Positions 45,859-55,217 of a stretch of DNA of 64,000 nt are shown here, piece by piece. The notes beneath the pieces are model-generated. The model did no database searches and had not been told where the DNA came from. It worked only from the letters and a program-made list of their open reading frames with translations. The number at the start of each line of letters is the position of its first letter. Position 1 is the stretch's first letter. The DNA is taken from NCBI RefSeq assembly GCF_022808615.1, contig NZ_JAKZKS010000011.1, positions 51,726-115,725 of the forward strand. Reading direction: 5' to 3'. The stretch comes from Bacillus sp. FJAT-47783. Lineage in GTDB: Bacteria > Bacillota > Bacilli > Bacillales > Aeribacillaceae. The position numbers and the translations under genes are program-made.

Positions 45859-46598
45859 GACGTTAGCACCCCTTTAATATAATCTTTCAAATAGACGTAA
45901 TCACCTGATAAAATAATAGCCATGGACATGATATATTTTCGATTTCTCTCTATCGTCTTGCGGCTAACGGACACTTTTTTTTCGAGTTGTTTGACGGGTA
46001 ACCTTTTCTTTTGAAGCAAAAACTGCTTCAATTCTTCATCTTCGACTAACACTTTTGCGACATTGATAGCATTTTGACGTGCATCTACATGCTTTGGGGA
46101 TTGCTCAATCAATTCTTCAAGAGACAACTTAAACTCCTTTAATACCGCACGAAAAAATAATATTTCCTCTTTTCTTTGTTCCTGCTCTAACAATTTCTCA
46201 TATTCTTCGATGGACAAATCAGCTTCAACTTTACTTTGAGGAGCCTCTTCATCCTCGGCCATCACTGGATCCCACTGAATCGTTCGACTTGCTCGCGCCT
46301 CTTTTCGAATATAATCAATAACTTTTCTCTTTATGATTAATTCGGCAAATGATAACAATGAGCTCCCTTTATCCGCTGAGTATTTTTCAACCGCTTCATT
46401 GAAAGCAATTAAGCCGATGCTAAATTCATCATCTCGTTCATCTATATATCGTTTACATACGGAAGACACGGATTTGGCAATAAAAGGTTTATATTTTTCA
46501 ATCAGCTCATTTTGTAATTCGAGGTCGCCTTTTTGTATTTCATGCACAAGTTGTTCTAGCGATTTTTCCTTTTTTATTTTAAACAAAAGGCTTAACAA
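45855..46598 (-). CDS. sigI: SigI, alternative sigma factor
   Basis: The 247-residue sigma factor has a region 2 with IEKYKPFIAKSVSSVCKRYI, DDEFSIGLIAFNEAVEKYS and SFAELIIKRKVIDYIRKEARASRT. A SigI-specific C-terminal helix-turn-helix follows (KRLPVKQLEKKVSVSRKTIERNRKYI). It serves heat and envelope stress. Start TTG at 46598 behind GGGAGGAG and AGGGGTG. Coupled to rsgI. Confidence 0.93.
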   Translation of the reverse strand: MLSLLFKIKKEKSLEQLVHEIQKGDLELQNELIEKYKPFIAKSVSSVCKRYIDERDDEFSIGLIAFNEAVEKYSADKGSSLLSFAELIIKRKVIDYIRKEARASRTIQWDPVMAEDEEAPQSKVEADLSIEEYEKLLEQEQRKEEILFFRAVLKEFKLSLEELIEQSPKHVDARQNAINVAKVLVEDEELKQFLLQKKRLPVKQLEKKVSVSRKTIERNRKYIMSMAIILSGDYVYLKDYIKGVLTS

Positions 46599-46636
46599 AT
46601 GGTTTCACCCCTACTCCTCCCTATCATCCTTCGATA

Positions 46637-46665
46637 ATCATAGCGAATTTCTACAAAACTCGCAA
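46637..46665 (-). promoter_or_regulatory. Sigma-A-like promoter of sigI
   Basis: TTGCGA and TATGAT are 17 bp apart on the minus strand, about 40 bp before sigI. I see no clear SigI-type -35 in addition. Confidence 0.6.
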
Positions 46666-46701
46666 AGGGAGAATTAAAAAACAGAGGTGACGTTGTCAGC
46701 A

Positions 46702-46922
46702 ATGTTACGAAAAAAAGACAAGCTTTTATTATTTTTCATGCTATTTTGATGTTGAACTGGCCAGTTCTATCACATCATTCGTACGATCTTTCTTTTTATT
46801 GGGGGATACAGCCAAATTTTTTACATTTCCATTACAAATCAAGAAAAGTGCAAGCACCTTGCTCACGTCGGGCAAAAACGTTTTTACGACAAAAAGTACC
46901 TTTTACAACGTCACGTTTTTGA
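46702..46922 (+). pseudogene. Small secreted-type protein gene, probably frameshifted
   Basis: An ATG at 46702 follows GAGGTGACG at a loose 9-base spacing and opens a signal-like peptide (MLRKKDKLLLFFMLF), but a TGA stops it after 15 codons. One base out of phase, an ATG at 46749 overlaps that stop and continues for 57 codons (MLNWPVLSHHSYDLSFYWG...). Adding one T to the TTTT run before the stop joins both parts into a single 70- to 75-residue protein with a normal signal peptide. I read it as a recent frameshift, a sequencing error, or less likely a programmed slip. No family recognised. Confidence 0.45.
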
Positions 46923-46989
46923 ACTTGAGGGGGAGGTGACTTTCGCAAGACACAAAAAACTATGTGCGAAGTTTTATACTCTTTCTTAA

Positions 46990-47082
46990 AAAAGCACTCC
47001 AAAATTAAGACCCAAAGAATGCTGTAAAATCAACATTCTTTGGGTCTACCTTTTTAGATTTCGGGCGAATCGGACAGCCCCT
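46990..47082. mobile_element. MITE-like element (copy 2, one end lost)
   Basis: In inverse orientation to the copy at 28406, it shares GGGGCTGTCCG at one end. It also shares an almost identical core: AAAAAGGTAGACCCAAAG, the GAATGTTGATTTTACAGCAT spacer and TTTGGGTCTTAAT. The hairpin arms AGACCCAAAGAATG and CATTCTTTGGGTCT (47008-47047) are perfect here. The second terminal repeat is missing. Confidence 0.7.
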
Positions 47083-47091
47083 TTTTACGCA

Positions 47092-47880
47092 TTATTCAGC
47101 TTTTCGATATGCGTTTGATTGTTCCTCTTGACGTTTTTCTTTTGAAAAAATCCAACCGAATGCTCCAATGGCTAATAATACACCCCAGAAGATGAGCTTC
47201 CACGTCGCAGAATGAATAAAGTGTTCTGAGATAACGGCTATTTCAGGGTGGGCTAACGTATGAAGTGCAAGCTTAACTCCAACCCAACCTACGATGAAAA
47301 ACGCTGCTGTCTCTATATTTGGGCGCTTCTTTATGAGTTTAACAAACGCCGTTGCAGCAAATCTCATTAAGACCACACCGATAAAACCGCCAAGAAATAC
47401 GACAATAAATTGTCCTCCGTCCATATCTCCTATATTCGGTAACGGAGTTTCTGGCAATGTAACAGCTAATGCTACGGCAGCTAAAATAGAATCAATCGCA
47501 AATGCGATATCTGCCAATTCCACTTTCAATACGGTCATCCAAAAGCCGCTCGTTTTCTTTTCTTTTTTTGGTTTTTCTTTCGGTTTATTTTTAAGTAGCC
47601 ATTTCTTTGCGATATGATGAATCGAAATAAAGATTAAGTAAATGGCACCAAGCGCTTGTATTTGCCATATATTTACGAGTAATGAAATGACAAAAAGAGA
47701 AGTGATTCGGAATACAAAAGCACCTGCTAACCCATAGAATAGTGCTTTTTTCCGCTTTTCTTCCGGCAAATGCTTCACCATCACTGCCATGACTAATGCG
47801 TTATCGGCAGCTAAAATCCCTTCTAAACCAATTAAAATGAGCAATACCCAACTGTATTCTAGTAATAAGCTTACGTCCAT
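47092..47880 (-). CDS. ykoY: TerC-family manganese exporter (YkoY/MeeY type)
   Basis: The 262-residue membrane protein has about seven helices and the two acidic TerC motifs LEGILAADNALVMAVMVKHLP and VELADIAFAIDSILAAVA. TerC proteins of this type export Mn2+ and help metalate secreted enzymes. A yybP-ykoY riboswitch precedes it, which supports a manganese role. Position next to sigI is as in B. subtilis. Confidence 0.9.
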   Translation of the reverse strand: MDVSLLLEYSWVLLILIGLEGILAADNALVMAVMVKHLPEEKRKKALFYGLAGAFVFRITSLFVISLLVNIWQIQALGAIYLIFISIHHIAKKWLLKNKPKEKPKKEKKTSGFWMTVLKVELADIAFAIDSILAAVALAVTLPETPLPNIGDMDGGQFIVVFLGGFIGVVLMRFAATAFVKLIKKRPNIETAAFFIVGWVGVKLALHTLAHPEIAVISEHFIHSATWKLIFWGVLLAIGAFGWIFSKEKRQEEQSNAYRKAE

Positions 47881-47924
47881 CCTTATCCTCCTTCATATAC
47901 TGGCTCGTTGCCCAACATGGCAGA

Positions 47925-48070
47925 AGACAAAACAAAAAGACCTTTGCCACGTATGGGCAAAGGTCTTGCTAGACATGGTTTCATGCCAACAAAGCCGATG
48001 GAGAATTCTCCATGAAATGACGACTTTGTTTTCAGAGTAAGTACTCTGAACGCTACTCCCCTTTTACCGA
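47925..48070 (-). promoter_or_regulatory. yybP-ykoY (Mn2+) riboswitch with terminator
   Basis: The minus strand carries AAAAGGGGAGTAGCG, CGGCTTTGTTGGCATGAAAC and CATGTCTAGCAAGACC, the conserved blocks of the manganese riboswitch. The 3' arm of P1 overlaps the terminator stem AAGACCTTTGCC / GGCAAAGGTCTT, which is followed by TTTGTTTT (47927-47967). Mn2+ binding to the aptamer would therefore prevent termination. Confidence 0.93.
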
Positions 48071-48197
48071 AAGCCGATAATTTTGTTAATTTAATTGTAT
48101 ATGAGTTTTAGAGGAACCGTCAAGAGACAAACATACATTTTATTCATTTTTGGCTGTTTTGGGAACATTATCCTTATTTACAGAAGGTTTGATGACT

Positions 48198-48818
48198 TTA
48201 TTTTTTCAAAAAATCTTGTATGGTGATCGAACGAATTTGATGGTTCCGCCTGTAAAAAAATATAAATAAATATAAACAAAAGGCCAGTAGAGCGAACGGG
48301 AAAAACCATATGTTTAAAAATTGTTGAACTTGTTTTACATTCCCTCCAAGCATATAGCCTAAATAAATGTACAAGTACGTAATCGGAATCATCGCTAAAA
48401 AAGTATACAATGTAAAGGTTCCCACGTTCATTTTGGCTATTCCACAAGGCAATGAAATAGCCGTGCGAACCCCGGGTATAAAACGGCCGGTAAACGCAAC
48501 AAATGCACCGTGCTTTTCGAAAAACATCTCGGATTTTGCCAAGCTTTTTTGTGAAAGAAACATATATTTTCCATACTTTTCAAGAAAGGGTCGTCCAGCA
48601 AAATAACCTAGTGCATAAAAGGTTAAAGGTCCTGTTGTTCCCCCAATTGTACCGGCAATGACCGCCCAAAACATGGACATTTCTCCTTTATAAACCCAGT
48701 ACCCAACTAAAGGCAATACGATTTCACCAGGAACAAATTCAAACGTTAATGCAATCATCACACCGACATATGACAGATCCTTAAACCAACCGAGCATCGC
48801 CTGAAACAAACTTTCCAT
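48198..48818 (-). CDS. DedA-family membrane protein
   Basis: The 206-residue protein has the DedA features: the N-terminal re-entrant region with FEFVPGEIVLPLVGY, GTIGGTTGPLTFYALGYFAG, and GRFIPGVRTAISLPCGIAKM. Members act as lipid scramblases or flippases, including undecaprenyl-phosphate translocases. It lies beside the divergent uppP gene, so a role in undecaprenyl phosphate recycling is plausible. Start ATG after GAGGAGACATAG. Confidence 0.87.
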   Translation of the reverse strand: MESLFQAMLGWFKDLSYVGVMIALTFEFVPGEIVLPLVGYWVYKGEMSMFWAVIAGTIGGTTGPLTFYALGYFAGRPFLEKYGKYMFLSQKSLAKSEMFFEKHGAFVAFTGRFIPGVRTAISLPCGIAKMNVGTFTLYTFLAMIPITYLYIYLGYMLGGNVKQVQQFLNIWFFPFALLAFCLYLFIFFYRRNHQIRSITIQDFLKK

Positions 48819-48945
48819 CTATGTCTCCTCACACGTTCGTTATAGTACAAGATATGTTTGACGAGCAGTTCTAATTCCAATTGTTCTTCATACGTTTAAT
48901 TATACCTTGTCATTTCGAAACTAGGCGATACGAGGAGTGTCAAAC

Positions 48946-49710
48946 ATGGATTGGATGCAAGCGATTATATTAGGGTTCATTCAAGGGATGACCGAATTTT
49001 TACCAATTAGTAGTACAGGGCACTTATATATTGGGCGGATGCTCGTAGGCCTTCAAGAAGCTGGTTTATTTTTAGATACGATGCTGCATATTGGTACATT
49101 TTTAGCTCTCATCGTTTTTTATAAAGAAGTCTTGTTTTCAATAGTAAGAAACCCTTTTAGTAAATTAACGTTTTTATTAATAATCGGGACAATTCCTGCC
49201 GTCATTGTTGGATTGTTATTCTCGGATTTTTTTGACGAAATTTCTAAAACAGGAGAGACGATCGGATGGGAATTTCTCATGACAGGGGCCTTTTTATGGT
49301 TTGCTGATTCGGCCAAAAACGGCTCTAAACGACTTGAACATATTTCATGGCTCGATTCCTTTATTATCGGTTGCTTTCAAGCTCTTGCGATATTCCCTGC
49401 CGCCTCCCGTTCAGGACTCACCATTGCCGGTGCATTATTTCGAAAAATTGAGAAGGAAACTGCCGCGTATTTCTCTTTTTTACTCTCTATCCCAGCGATA
49501 TTTGGAGCTATCACCATACAATCACTTGAACTATTTAATGGACACGTCCAACAAATTTCTTTTATGTCATTATTTTTTGCTACATTGTCGTCCGCCATTT
49601 TCGGTTATATTGCCGTTAAATGGATGATCGCCTTTGTTAAAAAATATTCACTAAAGATTTTTTCTTTGTATGTGTGGGGATTAGGGATTCTTCTATTACT
49701 CTTTCAGTAA
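48946..49710 (+). CDS. uppP: UppP, undecaprenyl-diphosphatase
   Basis: The 254-residue membrane enzyme recycles undecaprenyl pyrophosphate. It contains the family motifs GFIQGMTEFLPISSTGHL and FPAASRSGLTIAGALFRKI, the E/H/R active-site residues. The ATG at 48946 follows ACGAGGAGTGTC. Divergent from the DedA gene, whose product may share the lipid carrier. Confidence 0.9.
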   Translation: MDWMQAIILGFIQGMTEFLPISSTGHLYIGRMLVGLQEAGLFLDTMLHIGTFLALIVFYKEVLFSIVRNPFSKLTFLLIIGTIPAVIVGLLFSDFFDEISKTGETIGWEFLMTGAFLWFADSAKNGSKRLEHISWLDSFIIGCFQALAIFPAASRSGLTIAGALFRKIEKETAAYFSFLLSIPAIFGAITIQSLELFNGHVQQISFMSLFFATLSSAIFGYIAVKWMIAFVKKYSLKIFSLYVWGLGILLLLFQ

Positions 49711-49727
49711 ATGTATAATGAATCATC

Positions 49728-49766
49728 CCAAAAAAAAGATTTGGCGATCATGCCAAATCTTTTTTT
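49728..49766. terminator. Bidirectional terminator between uppP and hyuB
   Basis: AAAAAAAGATTTGGC and GCCAAATCTTTTTTT form a perfect stem around GATCAT with T-runs on both strands. Confidence 0.9.
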
Positions 49767-49769
49767 ATT

Positions 49770-51731
49770 TTATTTCCAATAGGCCATTGACCGCTTTTTC
49801 ATCATGTTACGATATTGTTCTGTCGATTTTTTTAACACTTCGCCACTCGCAAAATCAACAATCACACCATAGCGACGAATTAAATCCAATTGATCAATTT
49901 CTCCTTGCTTATACTTATGATAAACAACATCAATCTCTTCATTTAACCATTGTCTGCGATGTTGTTGAATGTACTTGCGTGCTTCGATCGTCGCATCCTC
50001 ATCAATTTCAAAAAGGTCTAACTCACGATCAATTTCTTGAATAACTACACCGTAATCTTTTTCCGCACGTTCAATGGAAACATAGCCGTCAATTACATCC
50101 TCGAGCACAGCTTTCGGATCTCGCTCAAGCGGATCTCCTAGTCCACCGCCACCGGCTGAAGGTCTTGTAAAGGAATCTCCCTCTTTAATTTTCACATTGG
50201 AAAAAATAGCCCCTAAAAACGCTTCATCTTCTTTTCCTTTATTTAACCATGCACCGTGAGGAGAAGACGGTAATCCACCGAAAATGCCCCATGTTACCGA
50301 ACGAGAGCGGTCACAGCAATAAGACATAACGGTATCTCGTGCATTCGTAAGAACTCCTCCTTTTTCAACACCGCAGCCGCCTCGATACTTTCCGGGTCCC
50401 CCTGAATCTGTTACAATTTCATGGTTTGTTGTCACAACAGGCGATAGTCTTTCTTGACCTTCACAAGGCTGGATGCTTAAGCCCACCCCGAACACCGGTG
50501 AAAGGGCATTCGCACCATCTCTATCGCTACGGCCACCATGACCTCCTGCCATCCAGTCATACCACATAAAGTAATTATCATACCCTTTTCGTTTATCCCA
50601 GCCGCCAATTAGCAAGTATTCTAAATTAAACGAACAGGCCAAAGCCCGCTCAGGCATTACATGAGACCATAACTCAAAACAAGCATTCATTATTTTTTCA
50701 TAAGCACCTGAACAAAAACCTGTTACCGCAACAGGCCACGGTGCATTGACGACTGAATTTTCTGGAAGTTCTACACAGACAACACGATAAAACCCTGAAT
50801 TTAACGGCACATCTGGGAAAAATGTTTTTGTACCGGCATAGGCGGCTGACATCGAAGACCCAAAAGCTGAATTTAAAAAGCAGCCAATATAAGGATGTGA
50901 TCCTGCTAAGTCATAATAAATTTGATCATCATCAATCGTCATTTTAACGTGGATTGGAATAAGCCCATCGCCTTCTTCTGGGTCCATATCAATATAATCT
51001 GTTGTTTCCCAAACACCGTTTGGCAGTTCTTTTACTTTTGCTTTTGTTAGACGTTCAACATAATCCTGCACTTCTTCGAAGGCTGTTAAAACGGTATCCA
51101 GCCCGTATTTTTCAACGAGATGTATGAGCTGCTGCTCGCCTACTTTTGTTGCTTCCGCTTGCGCTCGTAAATCTCCTAATCTTTCTTCAGGAACGCGCAT
51201 ATTCCCTACAAGCATATTGGCAACATCGTGTAAATAATGACCTTTACTCCAAACACGAAGTGGTGGAATGCGAAGCCCTTCTCCGTAATGGTCTTTTGAG
51301 TTGACATCGAAGGAGCCGGGAACAGAGCCTCCCATATCAGACCAGTGACCATTTGACTGCATAAAGGCAATCAATTTTCCTTCATAAAAAACCGGCCGGA
51401 CAATTCTTGTATCATTAAAATGTGTACCCCCACGATACGGATCATTAATTAAAAACACATCACCAGGATGTATATCATCACGAAAATCTTCGATCACTGC
51501 TTTTGCCGTTAAATGCAAGGTGCCTACATGAACTGAAATATCCTGTGTTCCTTGCATGACGGTATTTCCCTTTGCATCGCATAAACAAGAGCTGAAGTCT
51601 CGATTATAAATAACAAAAGAATAGCACGTTCTTAAAATTTGCTCTGACATTTGGTCAACTAAATTAACAAAACCGTTTTTTAATACTTCAAAGGTAACTG
51701 GATCAAGTTTACTTTCAAATACTTTACTCAT
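49770..51731 (-). CDS. HyuB-family subunit (hydantoinase B / 5-oxoprolinase beta half / acetone carboxylase alpha-like)
   Basis: The 653-residue protein is of the hydantoinase_B family, with SFVIYNRDFSSCLCDAKGN, IHPGDVFLINDPYRGGTHFNDTRIV and the C-terminal PSAGGGGLGDPLERDP typical of it. These subunits pair with HyuA to open cyclic amides or to carboxylate ketones with ATP. The start at 51731 follows AGAGGTGAACAGT. The open frame extends to 51770 across the hyuA end, but the extension lacks homology. It is the last gene of the sigma-54-linked cluster. Confidence 0.85.
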   Translation of the reverse strand: MSKVFESKLDPVTFEVLKNGFVNLVDQMSEQILRTCYSFVIYNRDFSSCLCDAKGNTVMQGTQDISVHVGTLHLTAKAVIEDFRDDIHPGDVFLINDPYRGGTHFNDTRIVRPVFYEGKLIAFMQSNGHWSDMGGSVPGSFDVNSKDHYGEGLRIPPLRVWSKGHYLHDVANMLVGNMRVPEERLGDLRAQAEATKVGEQQLIHLVEKYGLDTVLTAFEEVQDYVERLTKAKVKELPNGVWETTDYIDMDPEEGDGLIPIHVKMTIDDDQIYYDLAGSHPYIGCFLNSAFGSSMSAAYAGTKTFFPDVPLNSGFYRVVCVELPENSVVNAPWPVAVTGFCSGAYEKIMNACFELWSHVMPERALACSFNLEYLLIGGWDKRKGYDNYFMWYDWMAGGHGGRSDRDGANALSPVFGVGLSIQPCEGQERLSPVVTTNHEIVTDSGGPGKYRGGCGVEKGGVLTNARDTVMSYCCDRSRSVTWGIFGGLPSSPHGAWLNKGKEDEAFLGAIFSNVKIKEGDSFTRPSAGGGGLGDPLERDPKAVLEDVIDGYVSIERAEKDYGVVIQEIDRELDLFEIDEDATIEARKYIQQHRRQWLNEEIDVVYHKYKQGEIDQLDLIRRYGVIVDFASGEVLKKSTEQYRNMMKKRSMAYWK

Positions 51732-51762
51732 ACTGTTCACCTCTTTATTTAATTTCGTATCA

Positions 51763-53853
51763 TTATTCATTTACCGAAACAGCATTTTTTTCTTCTTGAG
51801 TATGTTGTGTTCCGCTTGGAACATGAAATGACATAATAAGGTTTTTATAGTCATCTACTTTCACTTTACATTTCGGCGGCACAACGATGGTGGAATCTAA
51901 CTGTTCGACAATGGCCGGGCCCATGAATTCAGAGCCAACAGGAATCTTTTTACGATCATAAATCGCTGTCTCAACAAATCCTCCTGCTTCTTCAAAATAT
52001 ACCTCTCGCTGTTCTTTTAGCGCATCTTCTAATGTACCTGTAGGCTTTTCTTTCGGAAGATTTGGCTTTGGAACCGTTCCGATTGCCTCAACACGCAATC
52101 CATAAATTTCGATGCCTTTTTCACGGTCGGAAAAGGCAAATTCCCGTTCATGTTCTGCATGGAATTGTTCAAGTGCGTCTTCTAACGAGTGAATCGGTCT
52201 GCCTACTGGAACAGATAAAGTTCTCCATTGTCCAACATAGCGCATGTCGACATAACGAATTAAATTCATATTTTCTGTCGCAATTCCCTCTTCTTCTAAT
52301 AAAGAAACCGCTTCCTTTTCCATACTGATAAACTCATTTTCAAGTTCATTCTTCGATAGATGTTCCACATTCACTACATATGTTTTCGTTACATCATGAC
52401 GGACATCAACTAATAAACACCCCATTGCAGCCGCGACTCCAGGATGTGCCGGAACAATGACATTTGGAATACCCATTTCCTTTGCTAAATCTGCACAATG
52501 GAGGGCACCAGCTCCACCTAGAGCGACAAGGGCAAATTCACGCGGGTCATAACCGCGACGAACCGAAATTAATCGAAGGGCATCACACATATTTGCATTG
52601 GCAACTTTTAAAATGGCATTTGCTGCTTCATACATGTTATAGTCAAAACGATTTGCAATATTTTCCTCAATGACCTTTTTCGAAGCTTCTTTGTCTAATT
52701 TCATTTGTCCGTCTAACAGCTCGGTATTTAATCGCCCAAGCACTAAATTAGCATCTGTATTCGTCGGCTCCTCTCCGCCTCGGCGATAACAAGCAGGCCC
52801 TGGCTCTGCTCCAGCACTTTGCGGTCCATTTCGCAACGAGCCACCTTCATCAATCCATGCTAAACTTCCTCCCCCTGCACCAATTGTTAAAATTTCAATG
52901 CTTGGGAAGCCAATTGGATAACCATACTCAATATACCAATCTTTTGTAATCCGTAAGTCGCCGTCATACATTAATGAGATATCCGTACTTGTTCCTCCCA
53001 TATCAAGCCCGATTGCATTTTTGAATCCGCATAGATTGGCAATATATTTACTCGCGATGGCTCCGGCAGCAATTCCCGAGCTTGCAAGACGCGCTGCGTA
53101 ACGCGGAACCGTTTCGGACGTCATGACACCGCCACCGGAATGAAGGACTAAAATATCGTCATCATACCCTTTTGCTTTCATTTCTTCCTCGAGAACTTTA
53201 ATGTAGTTGCTTACGGTCGGCCCTAATACCGCATTAACAATTGTTGTACTCATCCGTTCATGCTCAAAAATTTCAGGTAATGTATCACTTGATGTACAAA
53301 TATAAACATTTGGTAGTTCCTCTTGTAAAATTTCTTTTACCTTTGCTTCATTCACTGCATTTACATATGCATTCATGAAACAAACGGCAATCGATTCAAC
53401 GTTACGCTTTTTTAACTTTTTTGCAAGCACTCGTACTTCAGCTTCATCAACAGCCTTTATAAGCTTACCTGAATAATCAATACGCTCATCGACTTCAAAA
53501 CGATCTCTACGACGGATATATGGCGGCGCCACATCGTTGTATGCATCCCATAAATCCAATTTTGTTCCGCGACGAATTTCCGGGACATCTCGAAAGCCTT
53601 TCGTTGTAATTAAGGCTGTTTTCGGTAGTTTCCGTTCAATTAAGGCATTTGTTCCAACTGTTGTCCCATGTGAAAACATCGCAATTTCATCACCGGTAAT
53701 GCCCGCTTTTTCTATTCCGTTTATAATCCCTTTTTCCGGATTTGACGGTGTTGAAGAAGTCTTTGTTACAAAAATTTCTCCTGTTTGTTCATTAAAAACA
53801 AATACATCTGTAAAAGTACCTCCAACATCAACTGCTACACGATACTTGCTCAT
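51763..53853 (-). CDS. HyuA-family ATPase subunit (hydantoinase A / 5-oxoprolinase alpha half)
   Basis: The 696-residue ASKHA-fold ATPase has the N-terminal phosphate loop AVDVGGTFTDVFV, FSHGTTVGTNALIERK, the second phosphate region LDMGGTSTDISL and GAGGGSLAWIDEGG. It forms the ATP-using subunit with the HyuB protein. It starts 3 bp after an AT-rich gap behind GGAGGCGG. The substrate could be a hydantoin, 5-oxoproline, or a ketone to be carboxylated; the sequence alone does not decide. Confidence 0.88.
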   Translation of the reverse strand: MSKYRVAVDVGGTFTDVFVFNEQTGEIFVTKTSSTPSNPEKGIINGIEKAGITGDEIAMFSHGTTVGTNALIERKLPKTALITTKGFRDVPEIRRGTKLDLWDAYNDVAPPYIRRRDRFEVDERIDYSGKLIKAVDEAEVRVLAKKLKKRNVESIAVCFMNAYVNAVNEAKVKEILQEELPNVYICTSSDTLPEIFEHERMSTTIVNAVLGPTVSNYIKVLEEEMKAKGYDDDILVLHSGGGVMTSETVPRYAARLASSGIAAGAIASKYIANLCGFKNAIGLDMGGTSTDISLMYDGDLRITKDWYIEYGYPIGFPSIEILTIGAGGGSLAWIDEGGSLRNGPQSAGAEPGPACYRRGGEEPTNTDANLVLGRLNTELLDGQMKLDKEASKKVIEENIANRFDYNMYEAANAILKVANANMCDALRLISVRRGYDPREFALVALGGAGALHCADLAKEMGIPNVIVPAHPGVAAAMGCLLVDVRHDVTKTYVVNVEHLSKNELENEFISMEKEAVSLLEEEGIATENMNLIRYVDMRYVGQWRTLSVPVGRPIHSLEDALEQFHAEHEREFAFSDREKGIEIYGLRVEAIGTVPKPNLPKEKPTGTLEDALKEQREVYFEEAGGFVETAIYDRKKIPVGSEFMGPAIVEQLDSTIVVPPKCKVKVDDYKNLIMSFHVPSGTQHTQEEKNAVSVNE

Positions 53854-54235
53854 AAAACCGCCTCCAATTTAAAATATAATTATATTCTTATTTATGAATA
53901 TAAACTCTTTGAATCTACCTATTCGATTCACTCATCTCTGTGATATCACCCTCCATCCGTTATAACGACCAATACTCGTACTATCTGGGGATACCCAGAC
54001 ACTTTTTAAACGTATCATCTTCTTTCTTGCCTATCTCCTTATCACTTCCTCATTCGTAGTACTTTTTGGAGAAATAATATTGGCCATCTGTACGTTCATC
54101 TCCTATTCGGATATTCTTAAATCTAGCATTATTCCCTTTCCTATGATCACCACCTCCTTTAAGTTCCAACAAAAATATTAAATCTTATTAATTTTCAAAC
54201 TATTTTTCGTGCTAAAATCTTAGCATCTTTTAGTT
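53854..54235 (-). other. Gap between pxpC-like and hyuA-like genes with serial ribosome-binding-site-like sequences
   Basis: No gene of normal size is present. On the minus strand five purine-rich sites occur in a row: AAAGGAGGTGGTGATC, AATAGGAGATGAA, ATAAGGAGATAGG, ATGGAGGGTGATATC and the hyuA site. Each of the first four precedes only a short frame (15, 22, 28 and 6 codons). An out-of-phase stretch of 39 codons ending GDERTDGQYYFSKKYYE runs through the first. This pattern looks like collapsed gene junctions or micro-peptides. Confidence 0.4.
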
Positions 54236-55216
54236 TCATAAAATATTTAGTTCTTCTACCATTTTTTTTATTTGGATTTGTTTATTAATACGTATTTGAA
54301 TCGCTTGATTTACTGTAACTGCATGAAAACGTATAACGGACTTTGGTCTTGCTTGTGAAAGGATACTTAAGTCTGGACTGATGACAGTGCCAATTGTTAC
54401 ATACCCTCCTCCACCTGTTGCATCATTTAATAAAACGATAATCTCTTCATTATTAGGAACTAAAATTGAGCCAATTGGGTAAGCAATGTCAACAATATTA
54501 GCGGAGCTTTTTCCAGATCCAAATGGTGGCTCAAAATGATTGTAGTCGATGACAGCTCCTTTCAGTCGATAAGCTACCCGGTTTGATTCCATTAAAACTT
54601 CCCATTCATGATTTAAAAAGCTTTTCACCCCATAATCACTAACTCTTTCACTTGTTAATCCCATGACGACACGAACATCAACATTTCTTTGAAAGTGAGG
54701 AATCTTATCTAGTGGAATGTGTTTTCCAACATGTTTAAAAACACCAGGTAATGGCTCGCTGTATTCGATTACATCTCCCTCTTTAACTTTGCGGCCAAGG
54801 AGACCTTCAAACTCACTGAAAACATAGGCTGAACGGCTCCCTAACATTTTCGGTATTGTAATCCCTCCTGAAATACAAAGGTATGTACAAACACCATCTT
54901 TTGTAGACGAAAACGCTAAAATGTCTCCTTCTTTTACGGCTACTGTTTCCCACATCGGGATTAAATGGTTATTTAAATAGACATCAGCTGGTGCACCCGT
55001 AACGACAATCACAGTTCTTTTGTGAAATTGAATTTTTGGCCCTAATAACATGACTTCTAGCGCTGCACTATCAACAGGGTTTCCTAATAACAAGTTTCCT
55101 AGTTGAAACGAGTATTTGTCACTAGCTCCTGAAGGTGGTACCCCTAAATGGTAATAGCCATATCGCCCCATATCTTGAATCGATGTATGAAATCCACCAT
55201 CTAAAACTTCAAACAC
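54236..55216 (-). CDS. PxpC/KipA-like carboxyltransferase-family subunit
   Basis: The 326-residue protein has the CT_A_B (AHS2) domain, starting FEVLDGGFHTSIQDMGRYGY and including GVPPSGASDKYSFQLGN, GSRSAYVFSEFEGLLGR and LLNDATGGGGYVTIGTV. Family members are 5-oxoprolinase subunit C, B. subtilis KipA, and the C-half of allophanate hydrolase and urea amidolyase. GTG start 1 base after the pxpB-like stop, site GGAGGG. With PxpB it forms the active heteromer. Confidence 0.85.
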   Translation of the reverse strand: MFEVLDGGFHTSIQDMGRYGYYHLGVPPSGASDKYSFQLGNLLLGNPVDSAALEVMLLGPKIQFHKRTVIVVTGAPADVYLNNHLIPMWETVAVKEGDILAFSSTKDGVCTYLCISGGITIPKMLGSRSAYVFSEFEGLLGRKVKEGDVIEYSEPLPGVFKHVGKHIPLDKIPHFQRNVDVRVVMGLTSERVSDYGVKSFLNHEWEVLMESNRVAYRLKGAVIDYNHFEPPFGSGKSSANIVDIAYPIGSILVPNNEEIIVLLNDATGGGGYVTIGTVISPDLSILSQARPKSVIRFHAVTVNQAIQIRINKQIQIKKMVEELNIL

Positions 55217-55217
55217 A

